64,000 bases of DNA from positions 72,884,383-72,948,382 of the forward strand of contig JAKGHH010000002.1 of assembly GCA_022828595.1 (NCBI GenBank), read 5' to 3'. Position 1 is the first letter of the stretch. The number at the start of each line of letters is the position of its first letter. Source of the DNA: Nelumbo lutea. Taxonomy: Eukaryota > Streptophyta > Magnoliopsida > Proteales > Nelumbonaceae. Of this stretch, positions 11,346-21,439 are shown piece by piece. Position numbers and translations under genes: made by a program. The notes beneath the pieces are model-generated. The model was not told the DNA's origin. It saw nothing but the letters and a program-made list of their open reading frames with translations, and did no database searches.

Positions 11346-11945
11346 CACGCATTTGACGAGCTCAAGAAATACCTCGCTAGTGTACCAATCTTAACCCGGC
11401 TCGAAGAGGGCGATGTTTTAGAGTTGTACCTCTCAGCAAGTGACGAAGTGGTCAGCTCGGTACTGATAAAGGAAGTAGATCGGGTCCAACGACCCATCTA
11501 CTATGTTAGTAAAGTATTGCAGGGAGCAGAGACGAGATATCCAGAGATAGAGAAACTAGCCTACGCACTGGTCATCGCAGCTCGAAAGCTCCGCCCGTAC
11601 TTCCAAGCTCATACTGTTATCGTCCTCACCAACAAACCTCTGAGGCAAGTCTTACTTAAGCCCGAGGTCTCTAGTCGATTGACGAAGTCGGCCGTTGAGC
11701 TCAGCGAGTACGACCTCTAATACAAGCCGCGAACTGCTATTAAGAACCAAGCCTTAGCAGATTTCATTGCGGAGTGCACTTTCAGCTCCAAAGTCCCCAG
11801 GCCGGTTGAGCATGAGGCCCCCAGTTTGGGCAAGCCCGGAGCTCCTAGGCCAGTTGAGTCCGAGCCTTGTGAGGTAGCAGCCAGTGTGGCATCTCTCCTA
11901 ATTAGGCCAACCGCAAACTGGGATGAGGAGCCTTGGATCCTTCAC
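11346..11945 (+). pseudogene. gypsy-1 first RNase H and connection (broken)
   Basis: LYLSASDEVVSSVLIKE, RPIYYVSKVLQGAETRYPEIEK and LRPYFQAHTVIVLTNKPL are typical of the RT-linked RNase H of Ty3/gypsy. A TAA at 11,718 follows EYDL; the same place in gypsy-2 has CAA (Gln). A linker rich in Pro, Glu and Ser follows. Confidence 0.85.
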
Positions 11946-12542
11946 GTAGATGGCTCCTCGAACCAATAGGGCAGCGGAGCCGGAATAGTTCTGCACGGCT
12001 CAAGTGGCACGAAGTTGGAGTATGCACTATGCTTCGAGTTTGCGGCATCCAACAATGAAGCGGAGTACGAAGCGTTGATAGCTGGACTAGCTTTAGCCAG
12101 AGAAGTAAAAGCCAAGCATATCATCATCTGCAGCGATTCCCAACTCGTAGTCAACCAAGTCACAGGAGACTACGAAACTCGCGAACTAACCATGATTGCC
12201 TACTTAGCCAATGTAAGAGAGGCTCTGCTCAACTTCCAGTTACACTTCATCAGGCAAATCCCGAGGTCGGAGAAATTTGAAGCCGACGCTCTGTCCCGGT
12301 TGGTCAGCACCAGCGATATCACCATGAGAACCGTGTACATAGAGGACCTGCCTCGGCCTAGCATTCTCGAGGGGACAGAGGAGGTCGCTCCCGTCGTTCA
12401 AGTAGAGCCGAGCTGGATTGACCCGCTCGTGAGCTTCTTGCTGCATGGGACCCTCCCTGCAGATCACAATGCGGCCAGAAGGGTAGAGCGCCAGGCATCC
12501 AAATACGTCATAATAGACGAATGGCTGTACCGAAGATCCTAA
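11930..12542 (+). pseudogene. gypsy-1 second RNase H (plant aRNH type, broken)
   Basis: A second RNase H fold starts at WILHVDGSS, followed by GSGAGIVLHG, NNEAEYEALIAGLALA and IICSDSQLVVNQV, which supply the usual D, E, D residues. A later EADALSRL fits the end of the fold. Two RNase H domains in tandem are a mark of the Tat lineage. A TAG falls directly after SSNQ; gypsy-2 has CAG there. The frame stops at TAA 12,540; gypsy-2 has a Tyr codon there. Confidence 0.85.
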
Positions 12543-13643
12543 ATGCTCCCCTACCTAGGCTGCTTGCGACCTACCGAAGCCGAGCTCGTACTCCGCAACA
12601 CTCATGAGGGTCTGTGCGGCAGACACTTGGGGGGCAGGGCCATCGCCCAAAAAGCACTACGACAGGGATACTATTGGCCAACAATGAAAGCAGACGCCAT
12701 CGAGCTCGTTAGAAAATGTGACAAATGCCAGAAGCATGCCAATATCCACCATCAGCCTGCTGCCGACCTCAAGTATCTCACCAGTCCGTGGCCTTTCGCA
12801 CAATGGGGCATCAACATACTTGGACTATTCCCGCCAACGACAGGCCAGAGGAAGTTCTTAGTAGTAGCAGTGGATTATTTCACCAAGTGGGTAGAAGCTG
12901 AACCTCTCATAACAATCACAGCCCGGAACGTCCAAAACTTCTTTTGGAAGAACATTGTGTGCCGCTTCGGATTACCCAGGGTACTAATTTTTGACAATGG
13001 CAAGCAGTTCAAGGACATCAAATTCCAGAACTGGTGCCAAGACATGGGGATCCGACAGAATTTCAATTCAGTCGCACACACTCAAGCAAACTGTCAAGCA
13101 GAAGTCACGAACAGAGCCATCCTCTGCGGACTGAAGGCACGTTTGGACCAAGCTAAAGGGTTGTGGGCAGACGAGCTACCCAGTGTTCTATGGGCTTACC
13201 GAACCATGGAGAAAACCTCCACAGGAGAGACTCCTTTCAACCTCACCTACGACACCGAAGCAGTTATCCCAACAGAAATCAAAGTACCTACGCTGCGACT
13301 GGAAGCATACAATGACAAGACAAATGAAGATGAGCTACGTACCAACCTTGATCTACTCGACGAAGTAAGGGACCTCGCATACATCAGGACCGCAGCTTAC
13401 CAGCAAAGAGTAGCTCGGTACTATAACGCCAGGGTCAAGAAGCGGAACCTCTACGTCGGTGACCTAGTCCATCGTAAAGTTATTGTACCTGAGCCCGGTG
13501 TTGGCAAACTCGGGCCTAATTGGGAAGGACCTTACCGAGTGAAACAAGTGCTCAGGGAGAGAACATCCGAGCTCGAAACCCTTAAAGGGAAACGAGTACC
13601 ACGGGCATGGAATATTGTCAATCTGAGGCAGTATTACCTGTAG
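12543..13643 (+). pseudogene. gypsy-1 integrase (open frame, catalytic Asp changed)
   Basis: A long open frame covers the integrase: an HHCC zinc finger (NTHEGLCGRHLGG, then CDKCQKHA), the rve core, and a C-terminal GPY-like region (NWEGPYRVKQVL). In the core the first acidic residue of the DDE triad should lie in a GxDILGxFPP setting, but this copy reads WGINILGLFPP, Asn for Asp. Gypsy-2 keeps Asp there. The second Asp (FDNGKQF) and the Glu (QAEVTNR) are present. It ends at the TAG after LRQYYL. It would insert the cDNA into the host genome; this copy is probably inactive even without the upstream stops. Confidence 0.9.
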
Positions 13644-13995
13644 CCGCTGAGCAGACCACGGGTCACTCAGAGCCCAAGGACCAAAACACCGAGCTGGCAG
13701 GAACCTCGGCAACACATGTAGACCAGCCGCCCCTTTGGCATGGGTGGATAGACTATAAGTCACCACCACCTGGCTTAAGAGCCAAGAAGCCAAGCTAGTA
13801 AGAGACCTCGGCGCCGTGCATGACTTAACCGCCTCACTTTGGCTGAACATGCACCGAGCGATACATAGCCCACCCCAACATATGCCAAGAGCGAATATCA
13901 GTCGAGTAGACAGGTCGGGCACATGCCTTACTGTGTCCACCCTGACGTATGAAGTCTACTAGTAAAAATAATAAATAGTCCAGAAAACAGTAGAA

Positions 13996-14110
13996 GATTG
14001 AGGAAGAAAATTCTTTCTTTTTTTCTACAAGATTCTTTACAAGGATTGAGGAAGAAAATTCTTTCATTAATTCTACAAGATTCTTTACAAGGACTGAGGA
14101 AGAAAACAAA
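13996..14110. repeat. 48-bp tandem repeat after gypsy-1 integrase
   Basis: About 2.3 units with 48-bp spacing; each begins GATTGAGGAAGAAAATTC (the third has GACTGAGG) and ends CTACAAGATTCTTTACAAG. They lie between the integrase gene and the 3' end of the antisense gene. Confidence 0.85.
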
Positions 14111-14145
14111 AACCGAGTTCGCAGGCTCGGGGTATAGGGGCTGAA

Positions 14146-16465
14146 CTACTTCGGAGGCTCATCGCCTTTGTTCGGGACCTCCTCAGGGGCATTAACCGGA
14201 TCGGTGGCCTCTGCATCATCATCGGCGCCTTCATCCTCAGAGTCCAGATCATCCGCGAAGTGACGCACCATGTCATTAGTGATCCGCGAAGTGGTGATGG
14301 CACTCGTATCAAGACCGGGGTAGGTGTGCCTGATTAACCATCGACTGAGCTTGAAATCCTTATGGTAGGCCTCGGTCATCACGTCGTCAAACTTTGAAGA
14401 CTTGACGTAGTCAATGACAGCCTGCACCTTGGTCTCCTGGAGGGCCTCTTCGAAGATCTTAGTCTTCTCTTTGATGTCGTCCCTGAGGTACTCCACCTCG
14501 TGCTCCAACTTGCCCTTTGCTTCCTTGAGGCCCTGCACCTCGAGCTTCAGAGCATCCCAATCTGCCTTGAGGCTGTCCACCTCAAGCCTCAAGGCCTCTT
14601 GTCCAACCTTGAACCCGTTCACCTTGGCCCTCAATCTATCCTCATCCCGGGCTAGTTCACTCTTCTCCGCCAGCAATACCTCGATGAAGCTCTTCTGAGC
14701 TGAAGCATCACTCTACAAGCGATGGATCTGACTGCCCTCAACTCGGTATGAGCTGTGTGGGATGACTCCTCAGCTGCCAAAGCCCATTTCAGGTGTCAAT
14801 CAAATTGAAGGGTCAGGGCATGCACGGCTGAGTTCACTTACAAAAAGGAGAACAGTTAAAAAAAAAAGAAGAGAAAGAAGAAAGTGAATCTTTCTTAAGG
14901 AACTCACCACCATGGCATGAGTAGCAGCTCGGGCACCGAGCTAACCAGGAGTGAGATCAGCCCAGTCTGTGACCTCCTCCCAGTACACAGCCTCCTTACT
15001 CTTTTGGAGGCTGCACCAGGGGTTCAGAATGCTTGGAACCTCCTCCTGGCTCCTCGAGCTGGATACCGCCATCTCTTCTGCATGGGTGGTCTCCTCAGAG
15101 GTTCTAGCGGCAACATTAGCAGGAGGAGCTTCGGCTGTAGCCTCTGTAGGGCGAGCCTCGGTGGCAGCTTCAGTGACACCCCCGGCAGCAGCCTCGGCAG
15201 GCTTAGTAGTGGGCTCTGCCGCCACCCCAGGCTCTTGAGGCGCCATGTCTCCCTCCAAGTTAATCACCGGGGGAGCATCGAGGAGCTCGAGCTCCGAAGC
15301 CGGGACGTGTGAAGGCTGGGCCTTGGTAGGAGTCTGCGGAGACTCGACGCACGCCTTCTTGGCTACGCGTTTCTTCCTCTTCATTTGATGGAAGAGCCTC
15401 TGACTTTCTACCTTCTCTGCCTCCATGGGACCTGCAGCAAAGCTCGGCGTTAGTAACTCTGAAGTGAGCATGTAAACGAAAGAGCCTAAGTAAAGACAAA
15501 CCTACCTGGGCTTAAGCCGGCCTGGATGAGCTTCTCCTCGGCTGTGAAATCCTTGTAGTTCATCCCGAGCTAAGCCCATGACTGTAGTGACTTCTTGGTC
15601 TTCCTATCAAGGATAACACCGGGGTCTTGAACGGCCACCCTCCAGTCAGTAGGGAATGGCCACCTCGTGCTACTCCGAACTACGAAGTAGTCCCGCTTCC
15701 AGGCCGGGACTTTACTCAGGAGCTTGTGCATTAATTTAAAACCCAGGCGGGGAGACTGGTAGTAGGTCCACCTATGCCCGGGGAGAACGCCCGAAGCGCT
15801 CTTCTTTATTGCCAGGATGGAACAAAGAATATCTAAGTCTATAGGGAAGGTGCGGTCGAAACAGAGGGAAATGGTCCCGACCACGTTATGTATAGAATTC
15901 GGGTGGAGTTGGTCCAAGGTAATGTTGAAGTGCACCAGCACCTCAATGATCAGGGGGTAAAGAGGGAGACGGAGTCCGGTGATTAGTTGCTCCTTGAAGA
16001 CCACGATCTCATCAGGACCGTGCTCCCATGGGAAGCCGCCAGTAGGAAGGCTGTAAGAGTACTCCCTAGGAAGGTGAAACCTCCGGATGAGATCTGGAAG
16101 TCTCTACAGAGTCAGAGTGGAAGGGCCGAACTGATCTGGCACCCGACCTCGGTGGGAGGTGGATGCCAGGTGGCCCGAAGCCACCCGTACCTCAGACGGC
16201 TGGGCGGCAGAAGAGGCACCCTGAGCCAAGGTACCCACCTTGGGCTCGTCTATGAGGCTGTCTACACTAGACGACGTGAAAGCACGGAAAGAAAAGAAAG
16301 TTTAGAAAAGGAAAGGAAGCTCGGGGACTCACCGTAAAAGACGCAACCGAATTGAGAAAATGACTGAACTGGAAGACCCGAGTTGGGAACCTCAGACGCG
16401 AGCTCAATACTAACACTGAAGACTTTGTGGTGAAGAAAATGACCAGGGTCCCCCACTATTTATAG
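14146..16465 (-). pseudogene. gypsy-1 antisense gene (three exons, broken)
   Basis: Read on the minus strand, opposite to gag-pol. Exon 1 ends at 15,506 and carries FPWEHGPDEIVVFKEQ, LDQLHPNSIHNVVGTISL and KVPAWKRDYFVVR, a pattern I associate with the plant 'putative gypsy type transposon' (Transposase_28) family. Donor GTAGGT at 15,505-15,500. Exon 2 is 15,431-14,908: acceptor CTGCAG, a basic start (KRKKRVAKK), then Ala/Glu/Thr-rich sequence, donor GTGAGT. Exon 3 holds a coiled coil (about 14,680-14,400), FKLSRWLIRHTYPGLDTSAIT and an acidic tail. Stops: TAG before RLPDLIRRF, TAG after QSWA, TAG after LTPG, TAG before SDASAQ. Function unknown. Gypsy-2 has the same layout. Confidence 0.8.
16456..16465 (-). 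promoter_or_regulatory. TATA box of the gypsy-1 antisense gene
   Basis: CTATAAATAG on the minus strand, upstream of antisense exon 1. The identical 10-mer stands in the same relative place in gypsy-2 (53,743-53,752, plus), in diverged surroundings. Confidence 0.75.
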
Positions 16466-16626
16466 CCGCTGTATCCGGGCGTTGACGGTTGAGATTGAGA
16501 CGATCCAACGGCTCTCAAAGAAACCGGCTACGGGCTTCTCGAAGTAAAATCAGTTTAGCGCGTTTTTTAGAGTCCACGAAGTCCAAATCAGATGAAAGTA
16601 GAGAAAGCGCAGCCGGCACGGAAAGA

Positions 16627-16830
16627 AGCATCAAATGGGGTATTATATATGAAATTCTACCAATTACAAAATTTCAGTTGGAATAGAGGATGGTAAGAAT
16701 GCGCGTATAAAACAAAGATGCAATGACAGACTAAATAGAATTCAATGGCCCCATGATACTGTTGGTGCATTATAATGTACATGTCCAGATCTTGTGTCAT
16801 TAGAAAGAGGACCAATTGTAAACTTCTATG
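16627..16830. repeat. 5'-flank remnant of AIG1 copy A (matches 20,377-20,560)
   Basis: Starting at CATCAAATGGGGTATTATAT, this DNA matches the sequence about 620 bases upstream of gene 1's ATG, including ATTTCAGTTGGAATAGAGGA and CAATGACAGACTAAATAG. It lies on the far side of gypsy-1 from AIG1 exon 5 copy A, where that gene's 5' flank would be. Confidence 0.8.
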
Positions 16831-16855
16831 ACAGACTAAATAATATCTACAAACT

Positions 16856-16912
16856 CCCATCCCCCAAACCTATAAATACCCCCAACCCAGGTACAGGTCG
16901 ATCCCAGAAAAC
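16856..16912 (-). repeat. Partial SINE-like fragment
   Basis: CCCCCAAACCTATAAATACC and CCCAACCCAGGTACAGG resemble the body of the SINE at 6.2 and 31.7 kb. Only this part is recognisable. Confidence 0.4.
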
Positions 16913-17033
16913 CACACAAATTATTTAAACTTGAGAAAGATACCTAATATTTAACTTAATTGCTCGGGTCAAAAACCGATACATATTATACCATACGGTA
17001 CCGTATGGTACATCACATTACTTTGATCCTTTA

Positions 17034-19754
17034 TCAGAAGACACCAAATCGTTTGCCTACGAGTAGAGGTCCTATTATTGGCACCAAACTTAATAATGTA
17101 TCCCCTAGCGTATATTGCTGCTGTTTATGTAATTTCCTTAGAAGATCCTCGTTCTGCCGCATTTGCTCACTTAAATTCTGGACAACTGTTGCCATTACCA
17201 CTGCTGATTTTTCTCGATCCATTCGTGCTTCTTGTAATGCATTGGATAGTGCAATTCTTTCTCGTTCCAGTTGTTCTTGAAGATTAGAAATTGTAGCCGT
17301 GAACCTCGACTCAACCTGCATGCAATATAAAAACATTTTGTGTGATCAACAGGTGAACAATCAAATATACTATTGTATGAATAGACTAACTGCCCAATCC
17401 AAATTTGTTTGATTGAGTGACTAAATTGCATATCTTAAAATAATCATACAAAAATATAAAAATTAAAGACTACGTACACAGAGCCAGAATCCATGTAGAG
17501 AATGGGTGGGGCTCTTTCTTCCAAAACAAAAGAAACAACATTTTCTGTTTGGGAAGCTAAAAGGAACTGAGTGAGCATTTAGCGTTTTGTTTGGTTCATA
17601 ATGAAAAGAATTAAAACCAAAAGAAAGAGAAACGTTAACACATAAAGACACCTACAATATGGTAGAGTACATTTCAATTTTATTCAACTTCACAACAAAG
17701 CAAACCCCAGTCCTTCTAATAAAATAGATGGCATCAAAGTAGTAACTTCAATCGAAGGAAACAGATCGTTGGAATTTCCAAACAACTAGTGTTCATTTTC
17801 ACTAGTACGAATTAATCTATAGGAGTGCAAATAATTTGTTGTAAATTCTAGTTTAGTTTTGCTCTTGGGTTTTCTAATTACTTTGATTTAGGTCTTACTC
17901 AACTTCATCTATCCTGCAAACAAATCTATAGGAGTGCAAATCAATGAAGACTAAATGATCAGAGTTTACCATCTGCGTTACTTGTTTGAGTTGTTCATCA
18001 TATGCCTTCTGCATCCTCTCCTGCATCATTAGTATTTCGTTTCGATTTAACCCCTTCGACTTAGCTTCTTCCAGTTGGATACGTTGCCACTGAATTTCTC
18101 TCTGTCAAACAAACATTGTTTGCATTATACAGAGTTGGCTAGACTGTCAAATTGCACCACATTAGTGTTTTGAGATTAATGCATGGTCAATTTTCTATTC
18201 GATTTGAGACTGTTTTGAGTTACCAAACAGGAATATTCAAATTCAAACAGTGGTAGTCTTTGTGTTTCAAGTATATTATTGAAAAGCCAATAATATACCA
18301 AACACAACCCTAATATAATACTTACCTGCAATTTAATAAACAGGTCATTTGTATATGGTTGCCCACCATTATCATTAACGACCTTGTCCACAAGGGAGAT
18401 CAATTTTCTAACTTGCAAATCCCGTTTATTTTGATCCCTAGTTTTGTTATCAAAGAGTACTGCTCGATGCTTACATTGTTGAAGAATTTCCTGCATCACA
18501 AAAACAACAGACAATGAACAATTCTCTGTATGTTTTAATGTTCTTCTTCACCATTGTCATGGTTCACATGTGTAAGAGCATTTCTTTGAAGTTGATGATG
18601 AGTGGGAAAGAGATCTTGTACAGTTATAAACCAAATATATCTTAATGAAGACCAGAAAAAAGATGTTGATTCTAGGGGGGTATTCTTTTTTTTGGATTTT
18701 GAAAGGGGCGGAAGTTGGTTAATGGGATTTTGATTCCTATTAATCAAGAAATCCATGTTCATTTTTCAGATTTATGTGGAGATAAGTGAAAGTTTATTTT
18801 TCTTGGGTATCACTTACTCGGGGGGTAAAGTTGGGTAAATTAACTTTCCCACCAAGAGGAAAGTTGTCAATACTTGGATGGGACAAAAATGCCCCTTTTA
18901 ATAATTAAATTTTTAGGGTTAAGATGGTCATTGTCTTATTTACATGGAAAATAAAAGAACATAGGTAAATGCACTTACCCGGGCAAGTCTTTCCTGAAAA
19001 AGGCATACCCATGTAAGTGACTTATCGAAAAGCAAACGGGGCATAGATGTCAAGTATTACCTGTAAAGGCTTAGGACTTTTGGCCAAATATTTTTGTAAT
19101 GCCATATCAGCATCATTACAACCACCATAATCATCATCATCATCATCATCATTATCATCATCACCCAAAAGATCACCACCAGTAAAAACAATAATCATGT
19201 GGTCTGTAATTGTTTGCCCAAAAATTCCTTTTATTACTTGAACTACAGCTTCTTCCTCTTTTGAATAACGAGTGGAAGTAGAATAGACCATAAGCATTGC
19301 ATGGATCCCATTCTTTGCTAGATCAATACACTTAACAATCTCCTTTTGACAGCTACCAAAATCAAATGCAAAATCAAATAGTCCTGCAACCACTTGTTAG
19401 TGTTAGGGTTTGTGTTCAACAGAAGCCTAAATAATTGAAAGAGAGCATAGGCCAAGGATATGAAGTAAATGTATAACAAACCAAACCACTAACTATTACA
19501 ATCCTATTAGCTAGCAACTAAACCAAAGTAGAAAAGACATCAACCAAAATAGCCCCACCAGGAGTGTCAATAACATTCACTGTTCGGCCATCTTGTAGTT
19601 TAGAAGATTGCATCTGAGTAGTCCTTGTAACTGAATCACTACTGTGTTTTGATTTGAAGGCATTCTTTTGATTAAGAATGCTATTGCCAGTTGCGCTTTT
19701 GCCATTACCAGTACGTCCAAGTAAAACCAGTGTAATACTGTTGGGTGAGGCCAT
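17034..19754 (-). CDS. AIG1/IAN family GTPase (GIMAP-like), five exons
   Basis: Exons on the minus strand: 19,754-19,559; 19,383-19,061; 18,490-18,326; 18,101-17,970; 17,315-17,034. All introns are GT...AG, and the joined frame is open for 365 codons. The G domain spans residues 1-228: P-loop GRTGNGKS at 13-20, DTPG at 63-66 (Gly split by intron 1), TGGD at 133-136, and a GIMAP-type RAVLFDN at 182-188. Exons 4-5 encode a Gln/Glu/Arg-rich coiled coil (about 229-340) and a hydrophobic C-terminal segment (345-359), as in the family. AIG1/IAN proteins are GTP-binding proteins linked to defence and stress, often in tandem clusters. Odd: an aspartate run at 140-150 made by a GAT repeat. The ATG is chosen because it follows an acceptor (TTTGTGCAG at 19,772) and matches gene 2's start. 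Confidence 0.9.
18780..19050. mobile_element. MITE-like insertion in intron 2 of AIG1 gene 1
   Basis: One end reads TATGCCCCGTTTGCTTTTCG (minus) and is followed by GATAAGTCACTTACATGGG. The other end has AAGTGATACCCAAG in inverted sense. Words such as GGTAAATGCACTTACC also occur near 4,870-4,930. It lies wholly within the intron, ending about 10 bases from the donor of exon 2. Confidence 0.5.
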
Positions 19755-19771
19755 TGTGGAAGGTACAAATT
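19755..19771 (-). other. Short 5' UTR segment of AIG1 gene 1
   Basis: On the minus strand TTTGTGCAG precedes AATTTGTACCTTCCACA and the ATG, which suggests a spliced 5' UTR with its first exon further up. Gene 2 likewise has an acceptor (GCATGCAG) directly before its ATG. Confidence 0.5.
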
Positions 19772-19802
19772 CTGCACAAACAGAGAGAAATTAGAATGGG
19801 AA

Positions 19803-20056
19803 AAGTACTCTGCAGCTCACTGCAGAATTCTGAATTACAGCCCCGACCCCCATAATCTATTAGTAGCCCTGCCCGTGAATTTGGCATCAATTCACAGTCA
19901 GAATTCATCCCCCTGTACGGTGGGGCTAAAGAATTCTGAGCTAGGCTGATCAGTCATTCTCCCAAGTACTCTGCAGCTCATTGCAAAATTCTGAATTACA
20001 GCCACCCATAGTAGCCCCCCCCCCCCCATAAACCGCTGATCAGTCATTCTCCCAAT
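19803..20056. repeat. Direct duplication upstream of AIG1 gene 1
   Basis: AGTACTCTGCAGCTCACTGC with ATTCTGAATTACAGCC occurs at about 19,804 and again at about 19,974, and CTGATCAGTCATTCTCCCA at about 19,952 and 20,036. The two units are about 170 and 85 bases long; the second contains a C run at about 20,012-20,026. Confidence 0.8.
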
Positions 20057-20376
20057 TAAAAATGAATTATATGCAGCAATTAAGGTGCCATTTGACAGGG
20101 TTTTTTTGACAGCCAAAAGATGTAGTGGGCTTTTACATAAAGATCTTACCAACCCACAGACCATTTGGTTGGAGGTGCATCTTTCCGTGTAAAGACGAGA
20201 CGAAAAAAATTGAAAATCTCTATTTAAAATTTCCCAAAAATAACCCAAAATGAACTTCCCACATCTTTTCGGGGCGGAATCTTTCAATGGCTAAATCTTC
20301 CTCCAACCAATTAACGAAAAAAAATGAAAGTACAGGCTGCCGGGATTCTAAACAGCCGATAGCCCACACGAAAAAA

Positions 20377-20600
20377 AACATCAAATGGAGTATTATATAT
20401 TAAATTCTACCAATTTCAAAATTTCAGTTGGAATAGAGGATGATAAGCATGCACGTATAAAACAAAGATGCAATGACAGACTAAATAGAATTCAATGGCC
20501 CCACGATACTGATGGTGCATTACCATGTACATTACCAGATCCTGTTTCATTAGAATTCAATGGCCCCATGATACAAAAGAAGCAATGACAAGTCTGAGCA
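20377..20600. repeat. Upstream flank of AIG1 gene 1 (copy of 16,627-16,830)
   Basis: Matches 16,627-16,830 in direct orientation with few differences. It contains GAATTCAATGGCCCCA repeated at about 20,488 and 20,553. Confidence 0.8.
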
Positions 20601-21430
20601 TAATTAGACCTCTAAATAGAATTCAATGGCCAAAAAGATAAACTTCAGCATCATAAAGGGAAATTCATGTCTTGCTTTAAAGCAAAAGAGAAACAAAACC
20701 TGCTGATTATAATGCGATTATTTTGGGCAAGGATAGAAAATCTTACCCAAGTTTCTTGATTCAAAGTTTGGATGAAAAAAATGCTTAGACATGGTCCAAA
20801 TTTATAAGTGAAGTGGTAGTGGAAGCTCACTGATCAAGGGTTATTGGAGTGTCATAGTTGATACCTTTGCATTATTTGGATGCCAATTAACTGGCCTTAG
20901 ACTTTAGAATTTATGTTTCTAGCCAAGAATCAACTTCTTTTTCCGATGTTAAGAAGGCATATATACGATTAACGAGGCTCCACTACCGAGGAATCTTTCA
21001 GGTCGAAAATTGTTCTATTTTTTCCATGATTAAATAAGAAACAAATTTATTTTTAAGGTCTGAAATTTTCATATGTATCGAGCCATTTTAATAGATTGGA
21101 TTGGATTTGGTTTGTATTAGATTTAGACCATTTATAAGTGGACTCATATTGGACTGGATCGGGTTGGACCAAATCTTTTCAATTGACACCACTACATGAA
21201 TCTTAGCGTACTTTGGAATAACCCCTCCACTTGCTACTAATGATATCTCTGTTTCTGAATCGCTATAACGTGGACAATGAATCGAATTCAATGATGAGAT
21301 TAGGGTACCCTTTACACTGAACTTGCCATAATCCTTCATGAATGGCCCATAATTCTGCCATGTCATTGGTTGCATTTCCAATAAAAATTGAGTGGCCATC
21401 TTACCAACCACCCAAACCAATGTGGAACTG
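20601..21430. other. Intergenic, nothing recognised
   Basis: No homology or structural RNA is visible. A 110-codon frame on the minus strand (21,420-21,088) has no features I recognise. Confidence 0.4.
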
Positions 21431-21439
21431 AGACCATTC

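Larger units (their letters stand above)
6788..16626 (+). mobile_element. Ty3/gypsy element, Tat type (gypsy-1), 3' LTR missing
   Basis: Order on the plus strand: 5' LTR, PBS, gag, protease, RT, RNase H, second RNase H, integrase, short tandem repeat, then an antisense gene. A second RNase H and a long region after integrase with an antisense ORF are features of the Tat lineage. The left end lies in an AIG1 intron: sequence up to CAATCAAAT matches gene 1's intron, after which LTR sequence begins. The right end breaks at about 16,626, before any PPT or 3' LTR, and is followed by DNA that matches 20,377 onward. All coding parts have stops or frameshifts. Confidence 0.9.

Noticed and set aside
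13464..13940. 158-codon minus-strand frame over the integrase end
   Set aside because: It has no counterpart in gypsy-2 and overlaps the conserved integrase C-terminus, so it is probably chance.
14951..15238. Plus-strand frames opposite antisense exon 2
   Set aside because: The Ala/Ser-rich readings are complements of the Ala/Glu/Thr-rich exon. Splice sites and homology support only the minus strand.
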